DNA of 64,000 nt from Acanthosoma haemorrhoidale (taxonomy: Eukaryota > Arthropoda > Insecta > Hemiptera > Acanthosomatidae): NCBI GenBank assembly GCA_930367205.1, contig OV884011.1, forward strand, positions 140,799,937 to 140,863,936, given 5' to 3'. Every line of letters begins with the position of its first letter. Position 1 is the stretch's first letter. The notes under the pieces are model-generated. The model saw nothing but the letters and a program-made list of their open reading frames with translations. It did not search any database and was not told the DNA's origin. The position numbers and the translations under genes were made by a program. Of the stretch, positions 63,201 to 64,000 are shown piece by piece.

Positions 63201-63762
63201 TATTTTTCATTTCCGTTAAATTGTGTACGACGAATATGTAATCAAAACATACTATTTTACCAAAATGTATAATGTTTTAAATAATTTTTTTTAGCTACTC
63301 ATTGATCAAAAACAAGCGAGTCAGGCCGGGCTTAAAGTCATTTGGGCTTAAAGTGGCTGATAAGTTGCCGGCGCGCTCACCCTTTAAATGTCTTATTGAA
63401 TTGAAATAATAATAGTATTATAGTCAAACAAAATAGAAAAAAAAATGACTAAGATATACAGAATGGGAAAAATAGATAAAAATACAGCCATACAGTAATA
63501 TGTCTTAACCTTGGTTTCAAATTAATAATTATAATTAAAATTAATTCTATTTAAGATAAAAATTGCATGGCACTCATTCTGTTAATAATCTATTTATGTT
63601 AAAGGTAATGCTGTTATCCTTGACTGCTGGAGGTACTGGTCTTAATCTGATTGGAGCCAATCATTTAATTTTGTTTGATATACATTGGAATCCACAACTT
63701 GAGGCCCAAGCCTGTGATAGGGTCTATAGAGTTGGGCAAACGAAAACCGTGCATATTTATAA
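33245..63762 (+). CDS. TTF2: Transcription termination factor 2 / lodestar, SNF2-family ATPase (14 exons, 3' end outside window)
   Basis: Exons: 33245-33445, 35905-36052, 38124-38219, 42778-42972, 43162-43293, 44536-44674, 46918-46987, 51664-51870, 51951-52159, 52267-52337, 57479-57636, 59116-59295, 61109-61324, 63605-63762. They join in frame to 726 residues and end at a GT donor, so one or more exons follow. The protein is a DNA-dependent ATPase that releases RNA polymerase II transcripts, notably at mitosis. N-terminus: acidic serine-rich stretch, then a coiled coil (ATLQNLK..., [14 protein letters not shown]) as in TTF2. SNF2 motifs: ADDMGLGKT (214-222), DEAH (341-344), LTGTPIQN (368-375), [29 protein letters not shown] (681-689), [12 protein letters not shown] (709-720). 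The N-terminal zinc finger of vertebrate TTF2 is absent, so earlier exons could exist. Introns up to 5 kb are full of transposons. Confidence 0.93.
33557..34470. mobile_element. Foldback/MITE-like element with long inverted repeats
   Basis: Arms of about 115-130 bp at 33557-33672 and 34343-34470 are inverted copies of each other. One 26-bp stretch (33618-33643 against 34392-34367, starting GTTAACTGCACAT) has a single mismatch. An inner inverted pair, CAGTGCTGAATAGCACC at 33907-33923 and its complement at 34288-34304, lies inside, and a further direct copy of that motif is near 33966. No coding frame. It sits in TTF2 intron 1. Confidence 0.75.
38981..40284 (-). mobile_element. mariner element, TA-flanked, degenerate transposase
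   Basis: Minus-strand translation shows pieces in order: [14 protein letters not shown] (near 39930), DESWWY (near 39630), [35 protein letters not shown] with [20 protein letters not shown] (near 39350-39250), and [15 protein letters not shown] through GEYIEGD then stop (near 39080). The third aspartate region after SPDLVP is deleted, and several stops and shifts are present. Ends: left TACAAGGGCCAAAAGAAACCGAA; the right end reads, inverted, TACGAGGGCGTACCCAAAAG. These resemble each other as terminal repeats, each next to a TA (38979-38980 and 40285-40286). It lies in TTF2 intron 3. Confidence 0.8.
38989..39038. repeat. Exact 25-bp tandem duplication in mariner end
   Basis: Two identical 25-bp units (beginning AAAAGAAACCGAAC and ending TTTTTGGAC) lie side by side just inside the left end of the mariner element. 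This is probably a replication slip or repair scar in the terminal repeat. Confidence 0.9.
40320..41930 (+). mobile_element. Jockey-like retrotransposon remnant, interrupted
   Basis: Plus-strand pieces: [20 protein letters not shown] (near 40490), a GVPQGA-like segment (near 40685), the reverse-transcriptase box YADD at 40769-40780 in context [11 protein letters not shown], and after a gap the C-terminal part [23 protein letters not shown] sequence near 41690-41760. Stops and shifts are frequent. About 0.6 kb of unrelated, inverted non-LTR sequence (40930-41500) separates the two parts. In TTF2 intron 3. Confidence 0.75.
40930..41500 (-). mobile_element. Nested non-LTR element 3' fragment
   Basis: On the minus strand the translation contains [18 protein letters not shown] and [17 protein letters not shown] pieces. 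These resemble the C-terminus of endonuclease-type retroelements (GRPRxRWLD..., RDxWRxLV). It splits the plus-strand Jockey-like remnant, so it inserted later. Family not resolved. Confidence 0.4.
43294..44535. other. TTF2 intron 5
   Basis: No supported element. The part at 43730-43960 is less AT-rich and has a 117-codon plus-strand open frame (from 43765) of mixed composition. I do not recognise it and no motif supports a gene. Confidence 0.35.
45680..45742 (+). repeat. Two imperfect copies of a primer-binding-site-like motif
   Basis: TGGCGCCCACGTGGGGCCACC at 45680-45700 and TGGCACCCACATGAGGCCACC at 45721-45741 lie 41 bp apart, both followed by AT. The first resembles the TGGCGCCC... primer-binding site that follows the 5' LTR of many LTR retroelements. 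The region may be a relic of one. No pol or gag frame is visible. In TTF2 intron 6. Confidence 0.4.
47042..47058. repeat. (AT)n microsatellite
   Basis: A run of AT dinucleotides directly before the first copy of the LTR-like repeat in TTF2 intron 7. Confidence 0.8.
47059..47649. repeat. LTR-like repeat, copy R1
   Basis: About 590 bp that recurs as R2 and R3 further right. Shared strings include CTGAGG...AAAGGTTCTG, CACGTCTGTGACACAAAACTACAAT, ACTGGCxAGATTTACT, TCTGCCACGTGGTC, CTTCTTGATACACGGGTCG, and the end CAAATATCACAACA. R1 starts TGTT and ends AACA and is flanked by ATAT on both sides, as expected of a solo LTR with a 4-bp target duplication. The flank is itself AT-rich, so that evidence is weak. 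In TTF2 intron 7. Confidence 0.6.
49492..49800 (-). other. Unidentified protein-like open frame in TTF2 intron 7
   Basis: About 100 codons on the minus strand, rich in Lys and Glu: [20 protein letters not shown], then [32 protein letters not shown], then [26 protein letters not shown] and a stop. The composition looks like real protein and unlike nearby AT-rich frames. No flanking exon or family could be named. It may be part of a transposon-borne ORF. Confidence 0.35.
50340..50700 (-). pseudogene. Decayed coding remnant ending [20 protein letters not shown]
   Basis: On the minus strand a segment just before a stop at about 50353 reads [23 protein letters not shown]. Upstream, pieces such as [16 protein letters not shown] occur in shifting frames. 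The tail is well formed but I cannot name the family with confidence; a transposon protein is likely. In TTF2 intron 7. Confidence 0.35.
52355..52965. repeat. LTR-like repeat, copy R2
   Basis: Second copy of R1 in the same orientation, carrying ACCTGAGGGTTAAAGGTTCTG, CTGTGACACAAAACTACAAT, CGCGACTGGTCAGATTTACT, and CTTCTTGATCCACGGGTCG. It sits directly before R3 in TTF2 intron 10. It lacks the AAATTTACAATATC end seen in R1. Confidence 0.7.
53000..53331. repeat. LTR-like repeat, copy R3 (left part, split by piggyBac)
   Basis: Third copy: ACCTGAGGGTTATAGGTTCTG, CACGTCTGTGAC, CGCGACTGGCCAGATTTACT, CTGCCACGCGGTC. It runs to the TTAA at 53328-53331, where the piggyBac element begins. The sequence resumes at 56019 beyond the second TTAA. 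Confidence 0.75.
53447..53575. promoter_or_regulatory. piggyBac left subterminal repeats
   Basis: Contains ATAACCGTCATTTGCTC and a longer palindrome-like string at 53534-53569 with GCAAATGACGG at one side and the inverse GACGGCATTTGC at the other. These match the motif repeated at the right end. Such subterminal repeats are the expected binding sites of the transposase. Confidence 0.65.
53731..55470 (-). pseudogene. Broken piggyBac transposase
   Basis: Read from 55470 down: a very acidic N-terminus ([14 protein letters not shown]..., [12 protein letters not shown]), a shift near 55195, the DDE domain with first aspartate in LSLDES, an in-frame TGA near 54675, continued by [17 protein letters not shown], a shift in a homopolymer near 54530, second aspartate in FMDNFYNS, and then [10 protein letters not shown]. 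At about 54160 the frame jumps directly to [19 protein letters not shown]. The segment that should hold the third aspartate (GVDxxDQ) is missing. A stop near 54030 follows. The tail is an intact cysteine-rich domain: CRECS...[20 protein letters not shown] and a stop at 53731. No ATG opens the frame. It is a dead gene. Confidence 0.9.
55735..56010. promoter_or_regulatory. piggyBac right subterminal repeats
   Basis: Three copies of the motif: TTATAGCCGTCATTTG near 55740-55756, the perfect 16-bp palindrome GACGGCTATAGCCGTC at 55946-55961 followed by GTTTGCC, and ACGGCTATAGCCGT at 55989-56002 followed by CATTTACGG. They face the copies at the left end. Confidence 0.7.
56019..56095. repeat. LTR-like repeat, copy R3 (right part)
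   Basis: Continues R3 after the piggyBac insertion: CAAATCCTCGATAAATAAAA, then TTTACAACATCAAATATCACAA, which is the R1 end. Compared with R1 about 170 bp are missing around the insertion. An (AT)n tract follows at 56096-56117. Confidence 0.75.
56096..56117. repeat. (TA)n microsatellite
   Basis: A run of TA dinucleotides at the right edge of the third LTR-like repeat copy. Confidence 0.8.
56290..57070 (+). mobile_element. Jockey-like endonuclease-region fragment
   Basis: Plus-strand translation gives a piece of an apurinic-type endonuclease domain ([29 protein letters not shown], then IIDHREF with an SS...HH-like stretch), followed by linker sequence toward the reverse transcriptase (NLNSL..., AKPSKPTSS...). 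GGDxNTN replaces the catalytic GDFNxH motif. Stops and shifts break the rest. In TTF2 intron 10. Confidence 0.7.
57637..59115. other. TTF2 intron 11
   Basis: No supported gene. The segment 57820-58070 is less AT-rich, and on the minus strand gives scraps compatible with a retroelement (for example FxxGxRxxMI...), but nothing firm. Confidence 0.35.
59640..59760 (+). mobile_element. Reverse transcriptase scrap
   Basis: Plus-strand peptide [26 protein letters not shown] matches in pattern the LxxxQxGFRxGxST.xAL motif of non-LTR reverse transcriptases (written here as two joined pieces, [13 protein letters not shown] and [13 protein letters not shown]). It ends abruptly. In TTF2 intron 12. Confidence 0.65.
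61946..63383 (+). mobile_element. Second piggyBac-like element, internally deleted, about 1.44 kb
   Basis: TTAA flanks the element at 61942-61945 and 63384-63387. The ends are GC-rich and inverted-like (left GGCCGGCGCCGCG; right, inverted, AGGGTGAGCGCGCCGGC). Inside, on the plus strand, are transposase remnants: [20 protein letters not shown] with the second aspartate in YMDNYYNS (near 62280), [15 protein letters not shown], the third aspartate in MGVDLADQY (near 62590), [20 protein letters not shown], and a C-terminal [12 protein letters not shown]...[11 protein letters not shown]. The N-terminal half with the first aspartate is absent and the frame shifts several times. It is a different family from the element at 53332. 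In TTF2 intron 13. Confidence 0.85.
61950..62055. repeat. Subterminal tandem repeat in piggyBac 2
   Basis: Two full and one partial units of about 45 bp. Each has the core CGATAATGCAGGATT (or CGCGAAAACACAGGATT), a TATC spacer, then CTTGAGCGCTGGCCC (or CTTGAGCGCCAGCCC). The far end carries GGGCTTAAAGT twice. These are likely transposase contact sites. Confidence 0.65.
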
Positions 63763-64000
63763 GTTAGTTTATTTTTATATTATTTTATAAATGCATAGCT
63801 GTATACAAGTTTTTGCCTTTCCAGGGTTTCCAGGATTTTTTTTTTTGACATAATTGAAAAAAATAACAATATAATTCAAGATTTTCTAGACCATGGGTGG
63901 TGACATTTTCATGTTGGGGCACTGTATTAACTTAAATGGCCCCGCATTCAACAAACTTTGATTAAATGCACATCCAAATTATTAGAATATAATTTTGTGA

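Overview
This window is eukaryotic nuclear DNA, most likely from an insect. The evidence is spliced genes with GT/AG introns, strong AT bias, insect-type transposons (mariner, Tc1, piggyBac, Jockey-like), and protein-coding exons that read as animal orthologues. A hemipteran is possible, but the sequence alone cannot fix the species. I assigned exons by hand from reading frame, splice signals and protein similarity recalled from family knowledge. No search was run.

Layout. 0.5-6.3 kb (minus): most of a DDX28-like mitochondrial DEAD-box helicase, eight exons, lacking its first and probably its last exon. 7.6-7.8 kb (minus): a candidate last exon of an unidentified gene. 9.5-11.5 kb: two head-to-head Jockey-like retrotransposon remnants. 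13.7-17.6 kb and 20.8-26.7 kb (minus): two complete tandem copies of glyoxylate/hydroxypyruvate reductase (GRHPR), each of seven exons in the same phases, encoding 329 and 328 residues. 28.2-29.0 kb (minus): a complete four-exon TYW3 gene (wybutosine synthesis), with a near-perfect second copy of its last exon and intron upstream of its start. 30.2-31.3 kb: a mariner copy broken by frameshifts. 32.0-32.6 kb: a 201-residue open frame from a repeat-associated protein. 33.2-63.8 kb (plus): TTF2/lodestar, an SNF2-family transcription terminator, 14 exons visible and running off the right edge. Its introns carry a foldback element, two complete-ended piggyBac elements, a TA-flanked mariner, several Jockey-like fragments, and three copies of an LTR-like repeat.

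The host genes are housekeeping and functionally unrelated: mitochondrial ribosome assembly, glyoxylate detoxification, tRNA-Phe modification, and transcript release at mitosis. They do not form a pathway.

The most notable observations are: patchy identity between the GRHPR copies, suggesting gene conversion; the TYW3 terminal-exon duplication; a 2.7-kb piggyBac with exact TTAA ends, palindromic subterminal repeats and a deletion that removes its third catalytic aspartate; a second piggyBac with a repeated subterminal motif; and a foldback element of about 0.9 kb in TTF2 intron 1. I found no RNA gene, CRISPR array or clearly new multi-gene system.
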